A stretch of 64,000 nt of DNA from Trichoplax sp. H2. Taxonomy: Eukaryota > Placozoa > Uniplacotomia > Trichoplacea. Below the pieces are notes generated by a model, which saw only the letters and a list, made by a program, of their open reading frames with translations, was not told the DNA's origin and searched no databases. The position numbers and the translations under genes were made by a program. Shown in pieces: positions 24,401 to 37,593 of this stretch. How positions within the stretch are numbered: position 1 is the first letter of the stretch; the number at the start of each line of letters is the position of its first letter. The stretch is from the NCBI GenBank assembly GCA_003344405.1, contig NOWV01000031.1:248001-312000 (forward strand). The letters are read 5' to 3'.

Positions 24401-27400
24401 ACCAATCTCCTCAGGCCTAGAAAAATTTTTGTAAAAATTGAAATTATTTAGCATATCATCAGCCAATTGTATCCTATGCGACCGCGTATAAAAAAATAAA
24501 AGATCTAGAGTAATTTCATAACTGAAAACCAAAAAAGAAATAGCGCTATCGATCGACGCAAAATGTGACGGAATAAATTAGTGCGATTCTACTCTGATAT
24601 TTAATAACTGAAATAGGAGAAGAGAAAACAGAACAAGTCTTCATTGTTATAAATGAATTTCAACTTACGTTAAGAAAGCCAGGGTTTGGCCAGCGATGTT
24701 AAGGTCGCCGGTAGTAATAGAAGAGAAATTCCTAGCGTCCTGAATTGCCATGCAAGTTTTAAACATACCATATAAGATTTTAATTTGACCAATACTCCAA
24801 TCATTGCGAGCAGTTAAAACGGTCAGCGTGTCAATGCAGCCATCAAATGGTAGTTGAGACAAATTAGCATGAGTCATTCCAGTAATTAGGCTACCCATTT
24901 TCCTATTAACCAGGGCAGTAGTGATAATACTTAAAAATGGAAGTCTCAACATTTCGTTACTGATATACTCAGATTAGGAGATCCAAATAGGAATATTAAT
25001 TATCAATGCCGCTGAGTTTTTAAGAGAGTAATTGGATATCGGTATGAAGACACACTATTGCAAAATGCAAGCTGTTGATGAAGTTTAGTGTGTTTTAAGA
25101 GTAATGAAAAGCATGTTTATTTTCGTTTTTATTATACTGATATTATAAGGTAAAATTAAGGGATAATCGAAAATTGCTGATAAGTATCATTAACTCATAG
25201 CTAGTGAACCAGCAATATTTTCCTGAATCAAGGTAGTACTATCATATATCTATATTAATCGATATGTTTTATCCTGACCTTATATTTTCAAAACCATAAT
25301 TGCTGCTACTTGTGTTTTGGATATCACCATACTGAACCAAATACAAGTTGATCAATTTTAAAGCCTGTGAATACCACGAGAGGTAAATCCAGTTAAATCA
25401 GATAATATCAAGTATATGGAGAGAAAATAGAATACTCACTTGGCCCTTTGACCACTTAGGCTGATTTTCACCAGTAACATTTAAATCGTCAAAAGTGATG
25501 TCACTTAAATTTCTGAACGGAATATCTTGTACTAATTCGCTGATGTTAACCAAAATAGTTCGGAAATCGCTACCCAACTGGTAGTTGAAATAAGAAATTG
25601 ATTGATTGATGAATGTATTAAAACTTATAGAGGTCATGTTGTACATTGTACAATTTAGGTACTGCAGCTTGAAATTTCAAAGATTGTAGCTAACATTTCA
25701 AATTACGGTACAACCTTGTATATGCTACTGATAGTCTTGATTAACGCGTCATAATTACAAGATAATTTAGTAGAAGAAGACATTTTAAAAATGTTCTAAT
25801 ACGTAAACTTACTTTTTGGATAATTTTACGACGTGTAATCTTGCGTAGATTTTTAGCGTGAGCTTTGAAAGTGGATATCGAATCTTTAATTGTATTTTTG
25901 CTCAATTGATCGACATCTGAAGTTGAAAGACCAGTGACTAAGCTGCCTAATTGCTGAACATGGGAAGATGACCATGTTTTGACCTATTAGAGAGAATGGA
26001 TTAGCATCTATCCGATATCTTAAAAATATAACGATATCAAATGATGGCAGTGAGTCTTTCATTATTATACCTTTCCCCATGTCGCTGAAGTAGCTTGTTT
26101 AATGTGATTTAGCAAAATACGTCCCTAACAATAGTAATTTCAGTATCTCGATTTATTGGCATTTATAGATTCTATTCGTCGTTATCATATTAAATAGTTT
26201 CCTTTAACTTACATTCTGCCTATCAAAGTCAATAGTACTCAAGTTAGAAAGAGAGTCCAAAACGGCACTTCGATTTAATTGTAGTAGCGATGATCTCCCG
26301 ATTGATTTTGCGATGCTACCGATGTTACTAAGATCAGCAGCTGACCAATTCTTTGGATTACCATATATTTCGATAGCCCTTTTACCTAAGGCTGCTCTCT
26401 GTTTATTCCATGATCGTAGTTGAAATTGACATATAAAATAATGAAAAGGTTTTTAAATTTCATTTCATAGGGAAAGATTTTAGGATATCGAGTAATACTT
26501 GTTTAAAGCTTACCTGAGCAGCTTTCAACGATTGCTTGCCAAGATCTTTGAATGTTTCCCTTAAAGTACTTTTAGGTAGTTTTTGTAAAGTCGAGAGAGG
26601 TAATGCTTTCCTTAGTACTCCAATTCTGAATTAATGAATAGAAATACGATTTGATGAAGCTCAACACCATTTACATATTGACGTATTTCTCTATAGTGAA
26701 CTGTTTTAGGTTAGAAAATTCTTCAAGTCCGAACTCTTCGATTAGAATACGCAGTAGCTTTCACTTTGTATATTGTTACAGATCGAAAAGGAAATAACAA
26801 GAGTAAGGCAACAATATGATAGTAATCGGCAAATTTTCTACGCTTATTTATGCTGTGCGGTTGAAAAGAGTAAGCAGAGTGACTATTCATAATATCTTAA
26901 CTATTTTATTTCATCTGACGAAATAATTTATAAAATCTTAATGGTAGTTACTAATCGAATATGATAAAGCAAGAGCACGGCAATATTGGAATGAAAATCG
27001 GTAGTTTGCCTTTGCCTATTAGTGCTATATACTTATTCAGGAATATTTTAACTGCAAGACTCCTAATAGCACAGCATAGATGAAAAATTGAGATAGATAC
27101 AAAATAGCGTTTGCAAAGTTGTCTACTTACTGCTTCATAACGGTCATATTCCATGTTTTAGGACTACCCCATACTGTAGTCAATTTGTTAAGGATAATAT
27201 GAGCAACTTCGCGAGGTAAATTAGCTCCAACGCCTGGTGTTTTGAAATAGGTTTTAACAAACGCTGCAACCTAATCGTATTAAATGGAATAAAACCTTAT
27301 TGTTTTTTAATCATTTCACGTTAATTTATTATTGGTGAGATACCAGTTTATGATTAAGATATGAATGGTAGCCTCTAAAGTATGTATTAGTGGATGACGC

Positions 27401-30400
27401 CAAAGAAATAATTCCTTTAAGCAACAGCAATTACATTAAACCCAATGATACAGCTAAATGATTATAACAGATTGGTTTTATTAACAGCGACATTATTCTG
27501 GATAGGGATTATATATTTATTAAACTACCCGTATAGCCAGAAATTTTATCCTAATAAAGCGTTACATATTGGCTAATCGTTTAACTAGAATTAGATTAGA
27601 GGATGCTACCTACATAAGAAGGTGTTAACTGCTTGATATATTTCATGTCCATGTAGGGCAATAAGATATAAGAATGGAATTGTGATTGTGACGATGGAGA
27701 AATTGTCCACTTATTAGGTTTACCGAAGGCGCGTACTGAAGCTTGAATAATTGCAATCCGCTGTCCTTTATCAGCTTTGTGCAACATTTCTGCTACAGCT
27801 CGAGCGCTAGTTCATTTTTTAATAAATAATTTTCCTTGTATTAGTATGGTGAATAATCAATTTCTTTTTATACAGAAAAATAAAGGTCTTAAGTTATTTG
27901 GGTTTAAGTAGGGCGCGAGCATAGGACTAAAGTAAACTTACTGTTCTGGAGATTTCAAAACATTTTTCCAAATTAAAGATGGAAGCTTTACAAAATCTTG
28001 AGGCGAGAAACCATTAATAATGCGAGGCAATTGCAATTTACTCAATAACCCTGCATTCCATGTATTTACTGATCCAAAGTGAGCTTTTGTAGCTGCAATA
28101 ATGGCTGCAGAATAATCCTTCGGTATTCCTTTATTCTTATTTGTGAACATAATCTAAACAGTAAACGATTTAATAAGTGCACAATGAAGTATTGCGCTTC
28201 TAATTCTGCGAATCAAAATCAGAATCTAAGATTAAAAAATTCTATTTTTCTATTGACTTAATCGTGCATTCATGGAATCTGATCAACTAGCTATTTTTTC
28301 AACATTCTCTTAATGCACTATCATGGAATTGCAACTGACATGTAAAGTATCGTAAAAAAGTTATTATAATTGTAAAGTAAAATTAGATGAGTATGTAATA
28401 TATAATAATAATGTGTAAATCGTTCTATAACTCCTAATATGGATGCGGAAAATTTTATTATGTGCAATAGTGTAGCTAAATCTTTGCATTATTAATTATA
28501 CTGTAGCTAGTGAAGTTAGCCTATCATGATAGCATGTTGTGTTATTGGTGAAAGTATAAAAGCCCAACTAGTGCAATAGAAAGAATAAGTAGACAAGATA
28601 CTCTCAGGGTAAGCGTCGTATAAAATAATAATATAGATGCGTAACAGCGACATTATGGTAGCTCAAATTAAATATTTCTTACCATTGCTTGTTTAACCAT
28701 GTCTTGAAAAAATTGACTAGAGGCCATCTTGAGGAAATGAGCTAACACCGTTGACTGCCCACGAAAGAGTTTACTGGTGATAACTTCAATCGATGTGTTG
28801 GGAAATTTTTGAACAACTTCAGGCTAAAGTTGATATTATTTTAAAAAGATATGAGATTGATGCTAAGGTACAAAGATGCAGAAACTAAAAGTTGTAGAGA
28901 ACCAGGCAAATATTTACTTTTAAAATGCGAAAAATTTCGGTCGGGATCTTTGCAAATTCTCGAAGTGTTAAATTTTTAGTGCTATTTGCATCAGTCAGTT
29001 TTTGCAAGATTGTCGATGGCAACTTTTTCAGCATGGCTTTCATTCGCCTATAAAAGCATTGATAAGATAAATTTCAAAACTGGACTTTAATAAGATTTTA
29101 AATCAATACGGAATTTTCTTCTTGTATAGAGATTATCTCTAAATTGCCGGTATTGGCATATTACATTTTTGCATGTTGTTCTAATTTTGCGTCCCTGGAA
29201 CCTGGTGGAGGACGTTGTCCAGGTTTGTGAAATTGAAAGCCATTAAAAGGATTGGATGCATTATACTGAAAGGAGCTGTTGCTCTTGTTGGGATTTGGTT
29301 TGCCAGCTTCGAATAATAAAGAAGTTTGCGCTGATAAATACAAGTAATTTAACGTATTTCTCGATTAATACGAATGATTGAAATTATGCCTGAACTTACT
29401 TGGTGGCTTGGAACTGCCTGAAGCTAAATAAATGGCCATTGAAATAAAAAATATATCATAATTAGAATAGAATCTTCGGCAGAATTTTTTATTAAAGATC
29501 AAGCGTAAGATGATTTAAGGAAAAGCTAAATGCTCCATTTTTTTATTGTTTAGACTGTGGCTAGATATAGAATGTGCTATTTTAAAGAATTAAATAACTA
29601 AATTGTGAACAGATATCGTCCTATAGAATCTAATTTGAAATTATTATTCTGAAATTATTACTGGTAATTTGCGATAAATGGTAAAATATTGAATCTATCT
29701 TAGTAATAGATTAGCTATTTCCAACAGTTTTAGTTACTTAGAAGTGCACGACACATTGAATAACAGGGAACAGAGTGCTGTAAAACTCATTATTATTAAA
29801 CAATTGTCTATTAAATTTTTAACATAATTCCTAAATTAAAATGAGGATAGCAGCATGCTAAACAGTAAATGATGAAATGTTTATCTACTATAGCACAAAA
29901 CATCAAAGGCCCAATTTCTGAGTTATTGAAACTCAATTTCTATTTTCTGAGCCGTAGTTAATGAAATCCATTAATTATTACTATTAGAAAATAAACGGTT
30001 TCTTTTATTAGTCTTGGTTGGTTTCTTTATTGGTCTTATTTAATTGAGTATTGAAATCGGTAATTCACTCTAAGTCTATATTTACCAAAGTCAGAGATAG
30101 ATGAATACGAGAAGACTAATCCAGTTAGCGAGTTGCCTTTAATCTAGCTTAATGCCTGTATCAATAAATTCTTTAATTCGATCCCTATCATTTCATTACT
30201 ACCTGTTTCTGAAGAATACTATTTGCAGACTGTCTAGTCTTGTTTTAGGGTACTACTCCATTTAGTAAAAAACAGTTACAGGTGGAATATTTTAGTAGCA
30301 CAGATAATNNNNNNNNNNNNNNNNNNNNTGCTCCATTTTTTTATTGTTTAGACTGTGGCTAGATATAGAATGTGCTATTTTAAAGAATTAAATAACTAAA

Positions 30401-33400
30401 TTGTGAACAGATATCGTCCTATAGAATCTAATTTGAAATTATTATTCTGAAATTATTACTGGTAATTTGCGATAAATGGTAAAATATTGAATCTATCTTA
30501 GTAATAGATTAGCTATTTCCTGTAATAATATCTTCTTTAAGTAGCGTAAAGTATTTTAAGGTAGACGATGATAGAAGGTATAAAGGATTTTATTGAGATA
30601 CAAGTTACAGGCTAACAATGATATGATTGTTATAGATAAGGTATTTGAGATAGCAGGAATGTAGGAACTGACTAACGAGTTAGCGTACAAGGGTATTTAT
30701 AGGTTTTAGATGGGATTGAGATAATGTCTTTATATGTATAGCATGTCGTCTATATGTAGTCATGATGTCGTACATTATGAATGTAATACTGTACAATACA
30801 GTACTTAAACGGTATATGATAAGTATTCGTATATTAGGATATTACTATACTAGGCATCTTCTATATAAGATCATAATGTTACATTTCCAACAGTTTTAGT
30901 TACTTAGAAGTGCACGACACATTGGATAACAGGAAACAGAGTGCTGTAAAACTCATTATTATTAAACAATTGTCTATTAAATTTTTAACTTAATTCCTAA
31001 ATTAAAATGAGGATAGCAGCATGCTAAACAGTAAATGATGAAATGTTTATCTACTATAGCACAAAACATCAAAGGCCCAATTTCTGAGTTATTGAAACTC
31101 AATTTCTATTTTCTGAGCCGTAGTTAATGAAATCCATTAATTATTACTATTAGAAAATAAACGGTTTCTTTTATTAGTCTTGGTTGGTTTCTTTATTGGT
31201 CTTATTTAATTGAGTATTGAAATCGGTAATTCACTCTAAGTCTATATTTACCAAAGTCAGAGATAGATGAATACGAGAAGACTAATCCAGTTAGCGAGTT
31301 GCCTTTAATCTAGCTTAATGCCTGTATCAATAAATTCTTTAATTCGATCCCTATCATTTCATTACTACCTGTTTCTGAAGAATACTATTTGCAGACTGTC
31401 TAGTCTTGTTTTAGGGTACTACTCCATTTAGTAAAAAACAGTTACAGGTGGAATATTTTAGTAGCACAGATAATATTGATCCTTGTCTACAGTTTGATAG
31501 CTATCTCTTATCAGATCATAATCTGGATATTATTTCTATTTTGGACTTTCTCGTTCTTCCTAAATGGATGAGATATCGCACTAAACGATAATTACAGAAG
31601 GAATAGCGATGATGAATCATCTTGAGGCGCACCAATTCCGAAATAGCCTCTAAAACTGATTGCCTTTAGTATAGCTTAATTTTAATAAAGGTGCGGTATT
31701 CTAATATGAAATGACGTAAAGTCCAAAAGTTTGCGGTACAGTATTACAATTAACCATATACTTTTTTAATGCTCTTACTCAAGTTTTATCCTACTTTGAA
31801 GTGTAATATTCCCATATTTAATAACTCTACGAGTTAAAAGATTTTCTTGTATAATATAACAAATTCGTAAGACTCATATGATTTCAATATCTTGTTTCAA
31901 TTTTTATCCTAAATAGAGTTGCAATAATCCAATAGTAAATCATGCCATGAGTTTACTAATTTTCTTTACTCTATAGTATAATAATCAACTAGCAATATCC
32001 TTTCTAATCTCTTACTCAAGTTTCGATTCAAATTATAAGCGTTCCATACTGAATGATATTGCTGGTGTGAAAATCTTCGTATCAGTATCAAAAGCGAGCA
32101 ATACTTGTCGCTAATCATTTAATTGAGTTATTAACTATATAAGGACAACATTATTTCAATATAAATCGATGTTACAAGTCCACTAGTTTTCAATGCAATA
32201 TAATACCCGTAGGTGAGTTTTAACCTTTGCTAATTTCTTACTCCAATTTTAATCTATATTTAAAGTGTGGTTCTCATGGATAATGATATTGCGAGTCGAA
32301 CTCATTCGTACAATACAAAAGTGCTTGTAATCCTGTTTTCAAACTTTTTATTGTAATTAGAACAGTGGCATTGTAGCTCGATATAAAAATGATGTTGAGT
32401 CAAAATATTTTTAACGCAGGCAGTAACAGCGTATCTACTTACTTAATTTACCCAAATTAGCACTATAATTTTGTAATAGATAGGAGTTATATGTCGTAAA
32501 GGTTTTGATATGTCGTATAATGCCTCTGTAAATGACTCAATTACTTATTCAACACTTCATAAGAACTATAACACGGAAATGAATAAAGAAACAGTTTTCA
32601 TACAGTATCTGTAAATATAGCTAATTTACTAAAACTCTTAACTATTAGATAAAGATCTAGTGAATATATTCCCATATCATTGCTACTTTATTAAATCATT
32701 TAATAGTCAAGTATAGTAGATCTAGATAGTTAGGAAAATTTCTTTGTTTATTGTATACTTCAAACGACATAGGTAATGATACCAATGTTCTTGGAAGTTC
32801 TTATGACACGCATATTTTGAAATAAGATTTGCGTTGTACTCAAACAAAAGTAATCAAACTAAAGAATAGATATTTATTAGCTTATCTATTTTATTCCATT
32901 CTCAATTTTCAGCATACAAACAGAAAATATATCCCTTGACTACCTTTGTTCGATTTAAGTCGATATTAAACAGTATCTACCTCAGACTAATAGTCAATGA
33001 GGATGCTGTAATATATCTTGTTGTAACCTTCATAATAGCTATCATGGTATAGTTAGTTATTATTGAAACCTGATAGAACAACAGATAGAAATGTTATCAT
33101 GCACTCATTCTATAGTTCTATATCGTAGAAAGTAGAAGATTAATATAACGTTTCAACCACTAAGTCTTCATTGTTAAAAATAAGCGATAAAGTTTCCAAA
33201 AAACCAGTCCTCTCTCGTTATGTGTTTCTATTCTCCTATAGTGTTATTATTTAGAATTACGAATTATATACAATATTTACGTGCTAGATTGTTAAAATTA
33301 TACCGCGTTTCTATATAGACTACAGACCTTGAAAAATTTCATGTATTGATTTAATGGAACTGTATAAAGTACAATGAAGGATAGATGTCTACCATGAAGG

Positions 33401-34997
33401 ACATTATTGTGCAAAACGGCATCAATTGCCGGTACTAGAAAAATTTAAGAAGTCTTGATATCGTTAAAAAAGAAATTATAGTAATTATTATTTAAATTAA
33501 ATTTATCATGATGAAAATGTTACGCCTACTAATGCGGCCATTGTTAAATGAAATTTTCTAATTCTGTTATAAGCCATTAGCTAGATTGTCTCCATCGTAA
33601 AATCATGAAGCCACGGGAGAGTCGTACGATATTTAAAGTATGTTTTGAAAATTTCCAAATTCAAGATTACTTGTAGTAATACAATTACCTGTAACTAAGT
33701 TATATCGCACTTAATAAAGTGGCGCTATATTATTAGTGGTAGCCGATAATTTTAAGCATTCAAAAATGTGTAAATTTTAATAAAATAAAAAAATGTACCT
33801 ATGAAAAAGTTACTGAATGCATTATAGGATGATCTGATGATTGTACTGTTTAACTTAGCTATATAGCAGACAAGGTTAATTCAAGAATAAATATTTTCAT
33901 TCTATGCCTTTATTTTAACCCAATCCATTATACCCATTCAGCAGACTCAATTTATCGTAGGGGTTATTACTTTAGATAATCAATTCTTCTTCATCTATAA
34001 GATGTGTTAACGACCTTTACGGATAAAATTGCAAGCTTGACCAAGTATTAGTGTCGATTGAATTACCGTTAGAATATCTTAACGGCTACGGTGAGAAAAC
34101 TGTTTAATCTAGGATTATTTATAGAACTAGAATTAGGATAAGAATAGTTCGAAGGCTGAAAGATCAAGCAATGGATGGAAGAGCCCATAATAACCCCAAA
34201 ATAATTTTCATTTCGTTCTATATCGCAGACTTAGCTTAATCTATTGTATCGCTTGATGGGTTGCACTTAATGTAAGCGTATATTGCGTAAACTGATTTAT
34301 TTCTTTTCTTACAAGATCATCAGTATTATAAAAGAGCCCAAGAAAAGCAATAGTTATTATAAAATTCTCTACCCTAATTTAGCCTAATCTATCGCACTGA
34401 CTTGACAGATAGTACTAAGTATACATTAGTACCTATTGCGTCAACTGCTCTATTCCATTTTTGGAATGAAATATGTTTACGAAATCCAAGATTGTTGATA
34501 GGAATAGAATCAGCTAAGAATGATTACGTGACAAGAAAGGTTAAACCTCGTTATGGAAGAGTTCAAGATAACTCAAGATAATGTTTTTGGTTTGTTGTTT
34601 GTTCCAACAGTAGATCAATTTATTCCATTAATTTAATGAATTGTATTTACTAAAAGCCGACTCATATATTGCACTTCAGTGATCAATTCCTTGCCTCATA
34701 TGTTATTTTCATGATCCCACAAAATAAAAATAGGTGGTTCATCAAGCACAAGACTTTATTGCTATTTCTATTAGAGTAGCTATTGGATTTTAGCTTATAA
34801 AATTGATCGAAAGTGTTGCTGAGAATAATTTGCGATTAAATCATTACTATTGAAATAAAATAAAATATCACCCCTATTCATTTTACCAGTGATATCATTT
34901 CTGCCTAATTTTTTTAGGAAATATTAATGACAAACTTACCTATTCCCTGTAGTACGCAGAGAAGAATTATTAAAGCTAAAAACGAGTATTGCTTCAT
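21481..34997 (-). CDS. Mesothelin/otoancorin-like GPI surface protein, copy B
   Basis: Paralogue of the 4513-18915 gene, about 16.1 kb away head to tail. Exons (5' to 3'): 34940-34997, 29400-29423, 29165-29330, 28918-29047, 28683-28823, 27942-28153, 27614-27806, 27131-27270, 26514-26625, 26213-26398, 26071-26124, 25813-25983, 25440-25577, 25279-25364, 24669-24902, 24284-24416, 23980-24176, 23704-23815, 23218-23511, 22711-22863, 22401-22546, 22141-22283, 21931-22028, 21675-21855, 21481-21551; 3573 nt, 1190 residues. From the fourth exon on, every length equals that of copy A except the penultimate (181 against 196). Signal peptide MKQYSFLALIILLCVLQGIG; RKRR furin-type site at 864-867 after an N-glycosylation sequon; hydrophobic C-terminus (SLVICVVFAMGSL). 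By hand count about five of six residues match copy A in the 234-bp exon. Intron 1 is 5.5 kb and holds a gap and an LTR; a missed micro-exon there is possible. Confidence 0.78.
30309..30328. other. Assembly gap (20 N)
   Basis: Twenty N between the two copies of the 29531-31474 repeat, in the first intron of mesothelin-like copy B. Confidence 0.99.
30521..30883. mobile_element. Solo LTR (363 bp) with 5-bp target duplication
   Basis: Begins TGTAATAATAT and ends ATAATGTTACA, so it has TG...CA termini with a short inverted repeat (TGTAA/TTACA). It is flanked by TTTCC at 30516-30520 and 30884-30888. The empty site is present at the matching point of the other repeat copy (ctatttccaacag). These are the marks of a long terminal repeat left after recombination between the two LTRs of a retrotransposon. 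The empty allele indicates a recent insertion. It has no coding capacity. A TIR element with 5-bp duplication is the alternative. Confidence 0.75.
31760..32420. repeat. Diverged ~200-bp tandem repeats in intron 1
   Basis: The phrase cttactcaagttt...gat...aa....tta, followed by a TGATATTGC/ATAATATAAC block and a tcgta block, recurs near 31770, 31900 (weak), 32010 and 32240. Copies are heavily diverged. A second set, with gaagagccca/ttcaaga and tattgcgt blocks about 190 bp apart, lies at 34180-34700. These look like old local duplications within the intron. Confidence 0.4.
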
Positions 34998-37593
34998 GAT
35001 GAAATTATTCTTTCTCTTCTACTTGATGAGTTCTTTTAATCGCCTCAGTTACTGTCTACAAGATGATCGAAAATACTTGTCAGATCAATTTTTTATTTGA
35101 AATCAAGCAGTTCAAAAAGTAGTGCATTACAGACAGGAGGTCAAATAAATCAATAGAAAAAATTTGAACTGATTTATACAAAATGATTTGTATTTCTGTC
35201 AATAGTGTGGCAGACAAGCATTGATTCATGGCTTTTATTGATTCAAGACAGTTCATTCAATCATTAACCTTCGAATAAAAGTATCCATAGTTAGAAATAA
35301 CAACATTAACGATGACGACAACAACGGTAAGTAGGTCATCATAATCGCGAACTAGACAATGATCTGATCGATAGACAGAACAATATCAATTACTCTTGCA
35401 CGCGGCATTCGTATTCACCAGATACGCTGGCTTATTCTTCCTCAAGTATTCTATGTTATGAATCATCTGTAATAGTTGGCTTTGTTAGCATTTGCGACTA
35501 AGTTTTGTATGATGGCGATGATGATGATCAAATACAGACAATAAAGAAGCAAAATATATATATCAATTTTTATTCATACTACAACAGCCTTTAATTTGGT
35601 GGAAAGGATTTCTGAAAGCAAATAACAACAATAACAACAATCAGGACGTTGTTATTCAATGGGTTTTTTTGTCGCCTTGAAAGTACAGTCATAAGCAAAC
35701 AATATCATCGAGATCAGGCCATCGAATATTTGTCGAATCAATTCATTCTATTATCATCGATCCTTAAATGATTTTCTTTTCTAATTGACTTTCATTTAAC
35801 CTTAATACTCAAAATGGAGAAGGTAAACTATTCTGAGTTTTAGATCATATGCATGAGCTGTTCTATGATATCCCTATCCGATAATTTGAATGTTAAATCG
35901 AATTTGTTCTGGTGGTCAATACTTTACAGGGAAAATTATGATATATTAGTTTGTTCATTCGAAGTATTTAATGACTAATGGGTACTTTTAAACTTAATCA
36001 ATAGCACAATTTGTATACCATCGACCGGTTACTAAATTACAATTGCGGATCGTCTCTTGCAAAGTTACTCAGCTACAAATTACCCTGTAGCTTTTTCTAA
36101 CTACAAAATAGCAAAGCATCATCATACCTAAAGTGGATGGCAATGTCACAATAAACAGCATATATCAGTTAATAAGTTACTCTACGTTAATATCAGCTTT
36201 AGTGAATGTTTATAGAAGTACAATCAAGATCAAGTACTGATTCATTAGCCCTGATTTAGTGTTTAATTTTCTTGAGCAACCAATAATCGGTCGTTTTATA
36301 TTAAAATTTTTAAGATCAGTTCTGTTTTATTTGCGTCTTTACAAAACAAGGAAATGGCACCGATAAAAGTTAAAGATACCATAATACTTGTCTAGCAATT
36401 TATAGATGGCGTACCTCTTCATAACTACTGAAATACAATTAACTGACGGTAATGATTATATTGTAGTGTCTCTACTATATTATAGACTTTCAACTAGTTA
36501 GTGGCGCTAATGAAAGATCATACTAACCAGATTCTGTGAAAGCGATAATATAGCAGTTGGATTAAAACAGTATTTAAGGAGGTACAATCAAAGTGTGACT
36601 ATTTTATACCGTAGTAATAACCCAACGTTTATAATTTTAGGGTAGCCATAGCAGATACTTGTCGAACATGTCATAAACATACACTAGCAATGGATTAGAT
36701 TCCGTTAATCCATTACTATATGTTACAATAACTCTTCGAATGGACAAGTTGAACGCTTGCAACATCAAGCGGGAACTCAATTTGCAATAAAGCTAATTCA
36801 ATTATCTCGACATTATCAAATTTTTTATTTTACCATCTCCCTACTCACGTACAGCAATGTTGCCACAAAATTATAATGCAATAAACTTGACTATCATGTA
36901 ATTGACTGCAAGAAATTAATATCGTATCAAAGGATTGAATAATACTTCTTCCATCTGCTAGTAAAATGGTAACTATCAGTGATTGACGCTATCAAATATC
37001 GAAACAATATAACGCCACGCTCTTTAGTTGTTATACAATTTACTTGTGCTTGGATGGAGCTACCGGCTAACTAATGTTACATGATGAACAAATATACTAT
37101 TGTTTACAAATTTTTTTAACAGCCACACAAGTAACCCAAGATAACAATAACTTCATAGTAACCATCTAAATCTGGTTATCAGTTGAAAATGGGAAAACGA
37201 CTGTAATCCAGTATCAAATCAACCTCTTTAAAAATACACCATTGAATATCATTCTTATATTACACAACTATGCAACTATTAGTGTATTCTCAACAGTTAT
37301 TCAACTCTACAGGCTATATTTAATTGCCCAAATAACTGCTTCAAGTGTGAAGCTTGAAGGGTTTTCAGTCATCAATACTTTCACTAGGACTACCGTATCA
37401 TTAACTGGTCATTAAGGGTGAATGAATTAATAGGACATGCTACAATTATATTCTCTATTGTTGATTATCACTACATCGTCGAAAACTATTCCACTTAGAA
37501 ACTGAAGAGAGAAGAAATTGATTTTTTGTACTAAAGGAATTATTACTTTAATATATAACTTAATTTCTCTTTGTATCTACTAACAGATTGGAA
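34998..37593. other. Intergenic, promoter of mesothelin-like copy B
   Basis: No gene recognised. The first 650 bases resemble the copy A upstream region. They include CAA/GAC-rich simple sequence at 35300-35330 and 35620-35640 and a GATGATGATGAT stretch near 35515. The rest, towards the 3' end of GGA, is plain AT-rich DNA with stops in all frames. Confidence 0.5.

Larger units (their letters stand above)
29531..31474. repeat. Direct repeat around gap in intron 1 (two alleles?)
   Basis: Copy A 29531-30308 (778 bp) and copy B 30329-31474 (1146 bp) are separated by 20 N. Their length difference is 368 bp, exactly one 363-bp insertion plus its 5-bp target duplication. Apart from that I see only a handful of substitutions (for example ttgaataacaggga against ttggataacaggaa). 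Boundaries coincide with the gap on both sides, as at 1591-2994, which argues for two haplotypes assembled in tandem. Confidence 0.88.

Noticed and set aside
34178-34196. Remnant of the 66-bp palindromic element (cataataacccc)
   Set aside because: Only about 12-15 bases match one end and no inverted partner or TA pair follows; chance is plausible.
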